Positions 43,917 through 52,726 of a stretch of 64,000 nucleotides of DNA are shown here, piece by piece. Source of the stretch: an uncultured Lachnospiraceae bacterium. GTDB lineage: Bacteria; Bacillota; Clostridia; Lachnospirales; Lachnospiraceae. A model generated the notes under the pieces. That model worked only from the letters and a program-made list of their open reading frames with translations. It was not told the origin of the DNA and ran no database searches. Every line of letters begins with the position of its first letter. Position 1 is the stretch's first letter. The stretch lies in NCBI GenBank assembly GCA_902779575.1, contig CACZBW010000009.1, positions 1 through 64,000 on the forward strand, written 5' to 3'. The translations under genes and the position numbers were made by a program.

Positions 43917-44786
43917 ATGTACAGGGTACTGATTGTGGATGACGAACCGATCATATGCGAGGGGCTCAGGAGAAGTGTCCGCTGGTCGGCATTTAACTGC
44001 GAGGTGGCCGGGACGGCCGCCAACGGAATGGAGGGACTGGAGAAGGTCCGGGAACTTAAGCCGGATATCCTGATCTCCGATATCTCCATGAACAATATGG
44101 ACGGCCTGGCCATGGTGGCAGCTGTCAAGTCGGAGCGCCCTGACATGGAGGTGACGTTGCTGACGGGATACCGGAACTTTGAATACGCCCAGCGCGCGAT
44201 CAAACTTGGCGTGACCCGTTTTCTTCTCAAGCCTTCCCGGATGGACGAGATCGAGGAGGCGATCACGGCGATGACGGACAATCTGCGCAGCATCGGCAAT
44301 ATGGGCGCCCAGATCATCGACAATCTCTGGAATATGCAGCTGGACGCGGACCGCTATCTGTACGAAACTTTTATCAGAAACAGACCCGGGCCGGAGAATG
44401 ACGGAGCTCTGCCGGAAGGACACAGGGCGGAGGGAAGGGTCAGGGACTCGGAAGCCAATCATTACGTGCTCCGGTCGGCGCTTGTGTATATCCTGGAACA
44501 CTATACGGAAAAGCTGAGCCTGGGCGATGTGGCGGAGCACTGCTATGTGAGCAGCTGGCATCTGAGCAAGCTTCTGAACCAGTACACCGGCAGAGGTTTT
44601 TTCGAGATCATCAATATGATCCGCATCGACAGGGCGAAGGAGCTGCTGGGGGATAGCGGCGCCAGGGTACAGGAGGTATCCGACGCGGTCGGTTTTCTGG
44701 ATGTGGCGCATTTTTCCAGGATCTTCAAAAACTATGTGGGCTGTTCCCCGAAAGAATACCGCATGCGGGGAGGAGACGGATCCTGA
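43917..44786 (+). CDS. AraC-type response regulator (YesN-like)
   Basis: The 289-residue protein has a receiver domain (about 1-120, phospho-acceptor Asp55 in DILISDISMNNMDG, acidic pair in VDDE) and a C-terminal AraC helix-turn-helix pair (about 190-285; LGDVAEHCYVSSWHLSKLL and VQEVSDAVGFLDVAHFSRI). It lacks the long central linker of many YesN proteins. ATG 43917 is chosen for the GGAG upstream; the frame is open 51 codons earlier. A TG-extended -10 (TGTTAGAAT at 43757-43765) may give it its own promoter in addition to operon transcription. It is the probable partner of the kinase at 38471 and would control the sugar cluster. Confidence 0.9.
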   Translation: MYRVLIVDDEPIICEGLRRSVRWSAFNCEVAGTAANGMEGLEKVRELKPDILISDISMNNMDGLAMVAAVKSERPDMEVTLLTGYRNFEYAQRAIKLGVTRFLLKPSRMDEIEEAITAMTDNLRSIGNMGAQIIDNLWNMQLDADRYLYETFIRNRPGPENDGALPEGHRAEGRVRDSEANHYVLRSALVYILEHYTEKLSLGDVAEHCYVSSWHLSKLLNQYTGRGFFEIINMIRIDRAKELLGDSGARVQEVSDAVGFLDVAHFSRIFKNYVGCSPKEYRMRGGDGS

Positions 44787-44968
44787 TCCGTTCCGCTCCG
44801 GAGGATCTGCGCCTCAGTGCGCGGCGGCTCTTAAAGCCGGATGGAGCAGCGCATCCCGTGAACCTGCGCTGCTGTATGGAAATATGTCCCGGAACGCGGG
44901 CAGTGAGAGGCTTGAAGCCGGCTTACTGCCCGTTTTATTATATTTTTGTATCGTGAGCGCCGGCTCTG

Positions 44969-44977
44969 TGATAGAAT
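44969..44977 (+). promoter_or_regulatory. Extended -10 promoter for the beta-CASP nuclease gene
   Basis: TGATAGAAT at 44969-44977 is a TG-extended -10, about 40 bases upstream of the start. The -35 is weak. An identical TGATAGAAT is seen at the mgtE promoter. Confidence 0.45.
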
Positions 44978-45017
44978 GAAAACTGGAGTCTCAGTGCAGC
45001 TGAAAGGAGAAGGCCGT

Positions 45018-46844
45018 ATGAAACTGACATTTCTGGGAGCGACGCATGAAGTAACGGGAAGCTGTTATTATCTCGAAGCATGCGGTAAGAAGATTCTGAT
45101 TGACTGCGGGATGGAGCAGGGTCCTGATCTTTATGAGAACGAGCCGCTGCCGGTCGCTGCCGGTGAGATCGATATGGTACTTCTGACTCACGCGCACATG
45201 GACCATTCCGGGAATATCCCCCTGCTGTACAAGCAGGGATTCCGCGGCCAGGTTTTTTCCACCGTCGGGACGGCCGCCCTGTGCCGGATCATGCTGATGG
45301 ACGCTGCGCATATCCAGGAATTTGAAGCGGAGTGGAAGAACAGAAAAAATCAGAGAGCAGGCAAGGAGCTGGTGGAACCCCTCTATACGCAGGAGGACGC
45401 GGAAGGGGCGATCAGCTGCTTTGTCGGCGTGGAGTATGAGACTGAGAGATATATCGCGGAGGGCATCTGCCTGAAGTTTATCGATGCGGGGCACCTTCTC
45501 GGATCGAGTTCCATCGAACTGACAATTTCAGAAGCGGCCTCCGCCGCTTTCCGGGATGCTTCCGGAATGAAGAAGGAGCCCTGGGCCGGAGAGACGGCGG
45601 ATCCGGGCAGCGGAGCGCTGCAGGGGCTTTCCCTGGATCCTGAAACGGCCGCGGCACTGAGCACGGAGATCATCAGCCGGAAGATCGTCTTCTCGGGAGA
45701 TATCGGCAATACGGACCAGCCGCTGATCTCGAATCCCGTCTGCCCGACAGAGGCGGACTATGTTGTCATGGAATCCACCTACGGCGACCGGCTGCACGAG
45801 CGCCCGGAACGGCTGGATTACGCCCTGGCGCTTGCCGGAGTGATCCAGAGAACCTTCGACCGGGGCGGCAATGTGGTGATTCCTTCCTTCGCGGTCGGCA
45901 GGACACAGGAGATCCTGTATTTTATCCGCGAGATCAAGCAGAGGGACCTGGTGCAGGGACATGACGGCTTTAAGGTGTGGGTGGATTCGCCGCTTGCCAA
46001 TGAGGCGACTAATATTTTCCTGCAGCGGATGTACAGCGATTTTGACAAGGAAGCGAAGGCCCTGCTGGAAGAAGGGATAAATCCGATCGGTTTCGAAGGC
46101 CTGAAGACTTCTGTCACCGCGGAAGATTCGAAAGCGATCAATGACATGCCCGACCCGAAGGTTATCATTTCCGCCAGCGGCATGTGCGACGCGGGCCGGA
46201 TCAAGCATCACCTGAAGCATAACCTCTGGAGGCCGGAGTCGACGGTTCTTTTCGTCGGATATCAGGCGGTCGGTACGCCGGGGCGCGCAATTCTGGAAGG
46301 CGCCGGCGATATTAAGCTTTTCGGCGAGGAGATAGAGATCCGCGCGGAGATCTGTTCCCTGCCGGGCGTCTCCGGACATGCGGACAGGGACGGGCTCCTG
46401 CAGTGGATCGGCGCCCTGCGGACGAAGCCGAAGATGGTCTTTGTCACGCACGGCGAGGACGAAGTGACGGAGATCTTCCGGGACAGGCTGATCAATGACC
46501 TTCAGCTGAACGCCTACGCCCCGTTCTCGGGCACCCGTTTTGATCTTGCTTCCGGCAGATTTGAGAAGGAAACGGGACCGGTTCCGATTCAGAAGGAAGA
46601 GCGCGTCGTGCTCCAGATCGAAAAGCTGGACGGCGGCAGTTATGTGCAGGCGAAGGGGAGCGAGCGCAGAGCGCTCAAAAAGATCTCTTCGAAAAACAAG
46701 AAAGCGGCTGCGATCTTTGCAAGGCTGGTTGACGCAGGAAACCGCCTGATGAATGTCATCCGGAAAAACCAGGGCGGGGCGAACAAGGATCTGGGCAGGT
46801 TTACGGAAGAGATCAACCGCCTGTGTGAGAAATGGGACAGGTAA
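45018..46844 (+). CDS. Metallo-beta-lactamase/beta-CASP RNase (CPSF73-like)
   Basis: The 608-residue protein is a beta-CASP enzyme that cuts or trims RNA using two zinc ions. The signature THAHMDHSGN (His58, His60, Asp62, His63) and FSGDIGNTDQP supply the metal site; the beta-CASP part includes SFAVGRTQEIL and ISASGMCDAGRIKHH, and the late LPGVSGHADRDGLLQW and FVTHGE complete it. ATG 45018 has GGAG eight bases upstream. Between about 171 and 219 it carries an Ala/Gly/Glu-rich insertion in the lactamase half, not usual for the family. The last 70 residues are basic (RRALKKISSKNKKAA) and may bind RNA. Confidence 0.88.
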   Translation: MKLTFLGATHEVTGSCYYLEACGKKILIDCGMEQGPDLYENEPLPVAAGEIDMVLLTHAHMDHSGNIPLLYKQGFRGQVFSTVGTAALCRIMLMDAAHIQEFEAEWKNRKNQRAGKELVEPLYTQEDAEGAISCFVGVEYETERYIAEGICLKFIDAGHLLGSSSIELTISEAASAAFRDASGMKKEPWAGETADPGSGALQGLSLDPETAAALSTEIISRKIVFSGDIGNTDQPLISNPVCPTEADYVVMESTYGDRLHERPERLDYALALAGVIQRTFDRGGNVVIPSFAVGRTQEILYFIREIKQRDLVQGHDGFKVWVDSPLANEATNIFLQRMYSDFDKEAKALLEEGINPIGFEGLKTSVTAEDSKAINDMPDPKVIISASGMCDAGRIKHHLKHNLWRPESTVLFVGYQAVGTPGRAILEGAGDIKLFGEEIEIRAEICSLPGVSGHADRDGLLQWIGALRTKPKMVFVTHGEDEVTEIFRDRLINDLQLNAYAPFSGTRFDLASGRFEKETGPVPIQKEERVVLQIEKLDGGSYVQAKGSERRALKKISSKNKKAAAIFARLVDAGNRLMNVIRKNQGGANKDLGRFTEEINRLCEKWDR

Positions 46845-46934
46845 GCAGACCGGTCCGCAGCGCCCGGCCGCAAAGACAGCAGCAGCTGTACGGAACGCCT
46901 GCGGGAGAGCGTCTGCCTTTATTTAAGGAGCTTC

Positions 46935-48149
46935 ATGTTCAGCAGGAAATTTAACAGACATCGCGGCTCTGCGGAGCGGCTGTATGCCGCGCCGCGGAAG
47001 TTTGCAGCGCCTCTTCTTTTCCTCTGCCTGTTTCTGACAGGCTGCAGCCTCAGGCAGATGGGGGTGGAAGCCGGCCTGGTCGATAATCCCTATTATCAGG
47101 AGGGGGATACGGAATGGGATCACGGCGGCATAGAAGAGTACTATTTTAATAATCTTCCCAGTGAATATAATGAGATCTACCGGGAACTCTATTCCCGGCT
47201 CTCGGCGGGGGAGGACAGCGGAGATCTGTACGCGCGGACGGACGCGGATCATTTCTGGAAAGCTTACTACTCGGTTCTTGCGGACCATCCGGAGCTGTTC
47301 TGGCTGGATTCCAGCGCGGAGATCCAGTCGAACACCTTCTCCGGAACGGTCGTGCGCTACAGCGCGTCGACGGTGGTGGAGCCTGAAAAGCGGGAGGAGA
47401 TGCGAAAAGCGCTGGAAGAAGCCGCCGACGCATGTATCGCCGGCATCGATCCGGGCTTTTCAGATTACGGAAAGATCAAGGCAGTCTACGAATATCTGAT
47501 CAATGAAACCGATTATGACGCGGACGCGAAGGACAGCCAGTGCGTGCAGAGCGCCCTGCTGGGACACGCCTCGGTCTGCGCGGGTTATTCGAAAGCCTTT
47601 CAGTATATTCTGCACCGGATGGGGTATTTCTGTACTTACATTACCGGCACGATCGAGGGCGGCGGGGACCATGCCTGGAATATCGTACGGATTGACGGGA
47701 ATTATTATCATGTGGATGTAACCTGGGGGGATCCGGTCTTCGCGACGGAGCAGGAAGAGGGAACCGGGATTTCCCTGATGAATTATAATTATCTGTGCTG
47801 CACGGACGAGGAGATCGGCCTGACCCACAAAGCGGGCGACGCGATCCCGCTTCCGGCCTGCACGGAGGATTATTACAATTACTATAAACTGAACGGAATG
47901 TACTATGAGAGCTGGGACTATGATCAGGTTTACAATGCCCTGATGGATTCGGTATACAGCGGCAGGTCCTCCATCGTCCTGAAATTCGGGTCAAAGGAAG
48001 CCTATGAGACGGCCCGGTACGAGCTCTTTGAAAACAGTATGATCAATGACGCGGATCAGTATCTCATGCGGCAGTACGGCGTGAACAGCTGGAATAACCG
48101 GTACGCCGTGGATGATAATTTTTATGTGATCATGATCCAGTGGATATAG
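46935..48149 (+). CDS. Transglutaminase-like lipoprotein
   Basis: The 404-residue protein has an N-terminal signal with a lipobox (FLTGCS), so it is anchored outside the membrane. A transglutaminase-like core follows: Cys215 in ASVCAGYSKAF, His246 in GGDHAWNIV and Asp261 in YHVDVTWGD, the order of the papain-like triad. Such proteins in Clostridia may act as cell-surface proteases or crosslinkers. AAGGAG lies before ATG 46935. Next on the same strand, 31 bases later, is a large surface protein gene, suggesting a shared extracellular role. Confidence 0.85.
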   Translation: MFSRKFNRHRGSAERLYAAPRKFAAPLLFLCLFLTGCSLRQMGVEAGLVDNPYYQEGDTEWDHGGIEEYYFNNLPSEYNEIYRELYSRLSAGEDSGDLYARTDADHFWKAYYSVLADHPELFWLDSSAEIQSNTFSGTVVRYSASTVVEPEKREEMRKALEEAADACIAGIDPGFSDYGKIKAVYEYLINETDYDADAKDSQCVQSALLGHASVCAGYSKAFQYILHRMGYFCTYITGTIEGGGDHAWNIVRIDGNYYHVDVTWGDPVFATEQEEGTGISLMNYNYLCCTDEEIGLTHKAGDAIPLPACTEDYYNYYKLNGMYYESWDYDQVYNALMDSVYSGRSSIVLKFGSKEAYETARYELFENSMINDADQYLMRQYGVNSWNNRYAVDDNFYVIMIQWI

Positions 48150-48180
48150 AGGAAAAAAGAAAGCTGGGGGATTCTGCCGG

Positions 48181-50655
48181 ATGGGTGAGCAGATCATTAC
48201 GATACGGAATTTTATCATACGCATCATCGTGCTTGGAACGGTATTCGTTTTAGCGGTACTGGTATGGAGCAGGGTAATCAACCAGGTTACGCCGGATATG
48301 GCGTCGGCCATGGCGGATTCGACTTTTCCGCTGGTCAGCATGAACAAGGACGGGACGGATTTCAACTGTCTGCACGGTTACAGCCGGGAGATGGACGTGA
48401 GCCAGATCCGCCAGTCGATCACGCCTCTGTCCAGTGACCGCAGCATTACGCTGCGCATCCAGACCTTCGGCGCGGCAGTGGATTCGGTGGCCTACGAGAT
48501 TCTTACCATCGACGGAACCCAGTCTCTTGAGAACACGAAGGTAATCAAGCTCAGCCAGGACGGGGATTACCTGACCGCGAACCTGCAGCTGCAGGGGGGC
48601 ATGCTCATGAACAAAGAATATGTCATGCGCATCCAGGTTACGACCGGCGGCAGGAATATTTATTACTATACCCATGTACTTCTGGCGGACGGCCTGCATA
48701 CCTCCGATTATCTGAATTTTGCGGCGGGTTTCTGGGACAAATGCATCAACCGGACAGATCTGGATACGATCGGCGCGGCCGTCGAACCCGACTCCACGAC
48801 GGATATCGAAAAGACGCTGGCATATATGGATATCCATGACAGCGTCAATCAGCTGACCTGGGCGGATTTTCATCCGCAGATTTTCTATAAGCCCACGCCG
48901 ATGCTGACGGAGATCAATGAAAATACGGCGACCCTGACGATGGATTACCGCATTTCCGCCAACGCGGAGGACGGTTCCACGCAGATCTTCAATGTACACG
49001 AATATTACCGGCTCAGATTTACGGACAGCCGTGTCTTCATGCTGAACTTCGAAAGGACGACCGACCAGGTATTCAATCCGGAAAGCGGAACCGTACTGAA
49101 CAAGGCGGGGATTGTCCTCGGGATTACGGACCGCGACGTCAGCTACCTGACGGACAGCAGCAGTCACCATATCGCCTTTGTCCAGGAGAACGTACTCTGG
49201 ACTTACGCGATCCAGACCGGAACCTTTACCAGAGTATTCGGCTTCCCGCAGACAGAGAATATGGATGCCCGGGATTTTTATAAGGAAAATACGATCCGTA
49301 TCCTCAGGCTTTCGGAGGAGGGAGATGTCTGGTTCGCGGTCGGCGGCTACATGAACCGCGGCATTCACGAGGGGGATAACGGGATCCTGCTCTGCTATTA
49401 CGACGCCCGCTCCACCATGGTCACGGAGATGGCTTTCCTGGACACCAATGAAAATACCGAGCGCGTGCAGTTCGATCTCTTAAGCTGCCTGTACCTGACC
49501 CAGGATGAAAAGTCGGTTTACTGCCTGCTGAACGGGGTGCTGTACCGGGTCGACCTTACGAAAAATGAAGCGGAAGTACTTGCTTTCGGCGTGAACAATG
49601 AATGTTATACAGGTTCGGCCAGCGGCAGGTTTTTTGCCTGGCTGGAGGAGGGGAAGGTGTACGATTCCTCCGTGCTGAACCAGATCGATTTCGAGAAGGG
49701 GGAAATCCGGAAGATAACAGCCGCGGAGGGCGAGAAGATCCGTCCCCTGACTTACATGAAGGAAGACCTGGTGTACGGTATCGCGCGCAGCTCCGAGATC
49801 GACGTCCGTCACGGAGGCAACGGGGTCTTCCCCATGTACTCTGTCCGGATTGAGGATGAAGATGGGAACCAGGTCAAGGATTATCAGGCCGGCGGTCTCT
49901 ATGTGACTTCGATCAGCCAGTCGGACAACCTGCTGAATCTTTCCCGGGTCAGCCGGAACGGAAGCGGATTCATAGAAGCGACGCCGGATCAGATCGTATC
50001 CACGGATACTTCTTCGGATGTGGCGTTCGGCGCAGCCACCATGGAAGACAGCAAGAGGCAGACTCTGGTCCTTCTGAGAGTGGGCAGTTCCATCAGCCAG
50101 ACTTCCCCCCAGCTGATCAACAGCAAGATCGTCAGCGGCCAGAGGGTTCCCCAGATTGACATACCGGAGAATCCCGAGGCGGAGGATCTGTATTATGTCT
50201 ACGCATCCGGCGGTCTGGACGCGATCTGCAGCTTCCCGAACGAAGCGATTGTGAAGGCGGACGAACTGTTCGGCGTCGTGGTCGACCACAACCTGGACTA
50301 TGTCTGGGTCAGGGGTGACAAGGATGTCAAATGCCTGATCGACGTGGAGGAAGTGCCCGCGGCGGTCCGCAGCGGTACGACGGATATCGCGCAGCTGGAG
50401 GCGGGACTCGGAACGGAAGTGATCGATGTGTCCGGCTGCAGCCTGGATGAGGTCCTCTATTTTGTATCCCACGGAAGACCGGTCATCGCGCAGACCGAGG
50501 AAGGCGTGAAGATCATCGTCGGCTATGACGATTACAACACCCTGCTCCTGAATCCGGGAGAGGATGAGTGGTATTACTATGGAATCAACGATTCCACCAA
50601 CCTGTTCCTGCGCTCTGGAAATGAATTCTATTCCTATATGAATCCGGTGCGCTAG
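48181..50655 (+). CDS. Large membrane-anchored surface protein of unknown function
   Basis: I do not recognise a named family for most of this 824-residue protein. It has an N-terminal transmembrane segment (about 11-28), and the rest is predicted outside the cell. The middle (about 310-640) has repeated short strands typical of beta-propeller-like folds. The last 80 residues (IDVSGCSLDEVLYFVSHGRPVIA with VKIIVGYDDYNTLLLNPG) resemble a C39-type peptidase domain, split here into quoted parts, but I do not see its N-terminal catalytic cysteine in the expected place; it may be a binding rather than catalytic version. It follows the transglutaminase-like lipoprotein gene. GGGGGATT precedes ATG 48181. 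Confidence 0.65.
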   Translation: MGEQIITIRNFIIRIIVLGTVFVLAVLVWSRVINQVTPDMASAMADSTFPLVSMNKDGTDFNCLHGYSREMDVSQIRQSITPLSSDRSITLRIQTFGAAVDSVAYEILTIDGTQSLENTKVIKLSQDGDYLTANLQLQGGMLMNKEYVMRIQVTTGGRNIYYYTHVLLADGLHTSDYLNFAAGFWDKCINRTDLDTIGAAVEPDSTTDIEKTLAYMDIHDSVNQLTWADFHPQIFYKPTPMLTEINENTATLTMDYRISANAEDGSTQIFNVHEYYRLRFTDSRVFMLNFERTTDQVFNPESGTVLNKAGIVLGITDRDVSYLTDSSSHHIAFVQENVLWTYAIQTGTFTRVFGFPQTENMDARDFYKENTIRILRLSEEGDVWFAVGGYMNRGIHEGDNGILLCYYDARSTMVTEMAFLDTNENTERVQFDLLSCLYLTQDEKSVYCLLNGVLYRVDLTKNEAEVLAFGVNNECYTGSASGRFFAWLEEGKVYDSSVLNQIDFEKGEIRKITAAEGEKIRPLTYMKEDLVYGIARSSEIDVRHGGNGVFPMYSVRIEDEDGNQVKDYQAGGLYVTSISQSDNLLNLSRVSRNGSGFIEATPDQIVSTDTSSDVAFGAATMEDSKRQTLVLLRVGSSISQTSPQLINSKIVSGQRVPQIDIPENPEAEDLYYVYASGGLDAICSFPNEAIVKADELFGVVVDHNLDYVWVRGDKDVKCLIDVEEVPAAVRSGTTDIAQLEAGLGTEVIDVSGCSLDEVLYFVSHGRPVIAQTEEGVKIIVGYDDYNTLLLNPGEDEWYYYGINDSTNLFLRSGNEFYSYMNPVR

Positions 50656-50782
50656 GCGGAATCCGCAGGCCCCTGGTCTGTGCTTTCTGAAGTGCAGGCA
50701 CAGCGTACAGGCAGACCATGCTTTTGGAGCCGCAATCAGAGTATCGTTTGCGGTGGGAAACAGGAAAGGGAGATTGTCCGAA

Positions 50783-51913
50783 ATGAATTTTACAGAGCTT
50801 GCCGCTTATATTGATTCCCTTCCGGGCCTGGGCGTTCCGGGCTGCGACCTTGTGGTTTACAGGGATCACGGGCAGATCTTCCGGCATATGGCCGGCTGGA
50901 GAGACGCCCGCAGGACACAGCCGATGCGGGGGGATGAGGTCTACTGGATTTATTCCTGTACAAAGGTGTTTACAAGCTGCGCGGCCATGCAGCTGATCGG
51001 ACAGGGAAAGCTGAACCTGGATGATCCGGTGAGCCGCTATATCCCGGCCTACGCGGATCTTACGGTAAAGGACGGGGACAGCGTGCGCCCGGCTTCCCGC
51101 GTCATGACCGTACGGCACCTGATGAGCATGCAGAGCGGGCTTTCCTACGAGCTGAAAACGCCGGCCATGGATGAGCTGCTGGCGAGGACCGGCGGAAATG
51201 CCAGTACCAGGCAGCTGATGGAGGCGAAGGCGAAGGATCCCCTGGAATTTGAACCGGGAACGGATTTCCTCTACAGCCTCAGCCATGACGTCCTGGCCGT
51301 GGTAATCGAGGCGGTTTCCGGGATGCGCTTCTCGGAATATCTGAAGAAGAACATTTTCGATCCGCTCGGGCTGACCACTGTGGGCTTTCGCCTGGCGGAA
51401 GAGACAAAGAAGCGTATGTGCGCGCCGTTTGTCTGCGACGGGGAAGGCAATTTTGTTCATGCCCCGGAGGACGAGAACAATTACCGGATGAGCCCTGATT
51501 ATGAGAGCGGCGGGGCAGGCCTTCTGAGCGATGTGAAGGACTATATCACCTTCGTGGACACCCTTGCCTGCAACGGCGTCAGCCGGCAGGGCGTACGGAT
51601 TCTGTCACCCGAGATGATCCAGCTCTGGAGCGCGAATCAGCTGGCGGCAAAGAGCAGACAGACCTTTGACCAGTGGAACCGCAAAGGCTATTCCTACGCC
51701 CTGGGCGTCCGAACCCGCGTCGAAGCGGACCTGGGCGGAAAGGGGCAGGTCGGGGAGTTTGGCTGGGACGGCGCAGCAAGCGCGTGGAACATGGTGGATC
51801 CTGTCAACCATGTATCGGCTTATTTTGCCATGCATGTCCGCAATTACGGCTACAGCTATGACGTGATCCATCCGAAGATCCGGGATCTGATCTACCGCGG
51901 GCTTGAGGCCTGA
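50783..51913 (+). CDS. Serine hydrolase of the beta-lactamase/penicillin-binding family (class C-like)
   Basis: The 376-residue protein has the active-site SCTK (Ser58, Lys61) and a tyrosine motif in FLYSLSHDV (Tyr164). This family includes esterases, D-amino acid peptidases and beta-lactamase relatives. There is no signal peptide, so it is likely cytoplasmic and probably an esterase or peptidase rather than a resistance enzyme. ATG 50783 has GGGAG upstream; a GTG at 50753 is less likely. Confidence 0.85.
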   Translation: MNFTELAAYIDSLPGLGVPGCDLVVYRDHGQIFRHMAGWRDARRTQPMRGDEVYWIYSCTKVFTSCAAMQLIGQGKLNLDDPVSRYIPAYADLTVKDGDSVRPASRVMTVRHLMSMQSGLSYELKTPAMDELLARTGGNASTRQLMEAKAKDPLEFEPGTDFLYSLSHDVLAVVIEAVSGMRFSEYLKKNIFDPLGLTTVGFRLAEETKKRMCAPFVCDGEGNFVHAPEDENNYRMSPDYESGGAGLLSDVKDYITFVDTLACNGVSRQGVRILSPEMIQLWSANQLAAKSRQTFDQWNRKGYSYALGVRTRVEADLGGKGQVGEFGWDGAASAWNMVDPVNHVSAYFAMHVRNYGYSYDVIHPKIRDLIYRGLEA

Positions 51914-52023
51914 GGCCGGCAGGAACTGTTGGAAAACTGATACGTCTCATCGTTTCCGGCGCGGTGCTGCCCGGCGGACAGGTGCCCGGATAACAGTACC
52001 GGCAGGAGCGGGAGGCGGGATTT

Positions 52024-52605
52024 ATGGGGGCTGCGATGAAAGGGAAACGGAAGATTGTTGTAAATGCGCCTGTCGTGATCGGCTTCACAGGCGTCTGCTT
52101 TGCGGCGACCCTCGCCGGACTTCTGACCGGAGGGTACAGCACCAGGCTGCTTTTTCAGACGATGCATACGTCTTTGAAAAATCCGCTGACCTGGCTGCGC
52201 TTTTTCACTCATGTCTTCGGGCACAGCGGCTGGTCTCATTTTATGGGAAATGCCGCCTACCTTCTGCTTCTGGGACCGATGCTGGAGGAAAAGTACGGGC
52301 AGGCTTCCATCGTGAAGGTGATCCTGGTGACAGCCGGCATCACAGGACTGGTCAATTATATCTTCTTTCCGGGAGTGGCGCTGTGCGGGGCAAGCGGAGT
52401 GGTATTTGCCTTCATCATCCTGACCTCTTTTACGAGCTTCAGGAGCGGGGAGATTCCGCTGTCCTTTATTCTGGTCGCCCTGATCTATATCGGCCAGCAG
52501 CTGTATGACGCTGTCTTTGTGCGGGACAGTGTCTCCCAGCTCTCCCATATCGTCGGCGGCGCGGTAGGCGCGGTGACAGGGTATTACCGGAACAAAACAT
52601 CCTGA
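52024..52605 (+). CDS. Rhomboid-family intramembrane serine protease
   Basis: The second rhomboid of the window has 193 residues and about six hydrophobic segments. Catalytic Ser124 is in CGASGVVF and His175 in QLSHIVGGAVG. The helix 2 region WSHFMGNAAYLLLLG is typical. GGAGG lies before ATG 52024; ATG 52036 is also possible. It follows the serine hydrolase gene by 110 bases and ends at a strong terminator. Confidence 0.88.
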   Translation: MGAAMKGKRKIVVNAPVVIGFTGVCFAATLAGLLTGGYSTRLLFQTMHTSLKNPLTWLRFFTHVFGHSGWSHFMGNAAYLLLLGPMLEEKYGQASIVKVILVTAGITGLVNYIFFPGVALCGASGVVFAFIILTSFTSFRSGEIPLSFILVALIYIGQQLYDAVFVRDSVSQLSHIVGGAVGAVTGYYRNKTS

Positions 52606-52612
52606 GAAGAAT

Positions 52613-52651
52613 TCCGCCGGCCGGGAAGTTTCCGGCCGGCGGAGATTTTTT
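52613..52651 (+). terminator. Strong rho-independent terminator
   Basis: TCCGCCGGCCGG at 52613-52624 pairs perfectly with CCGGCCGGCGGA at 52632-52643, followed by GATTTTTT. It ends the rhomboid transcript and faces the convergent aldo/keto reductase gene. Confidence 0.92.
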
Positions 52652-52726
52652 GGAATGAATCGATTTTTTCAGGCTCCGGCAGATTCTTTCTCAGCCGGGG
52701 TCTTTTATTATGCCCGGGAAGCGCTC

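Noticed and set aside
41877-44711. 944-residue minus-strand frame opposite the permeases and regulator
   Set aside because: It spans three well-recognised plus-strand genes and has shadow-like composition.
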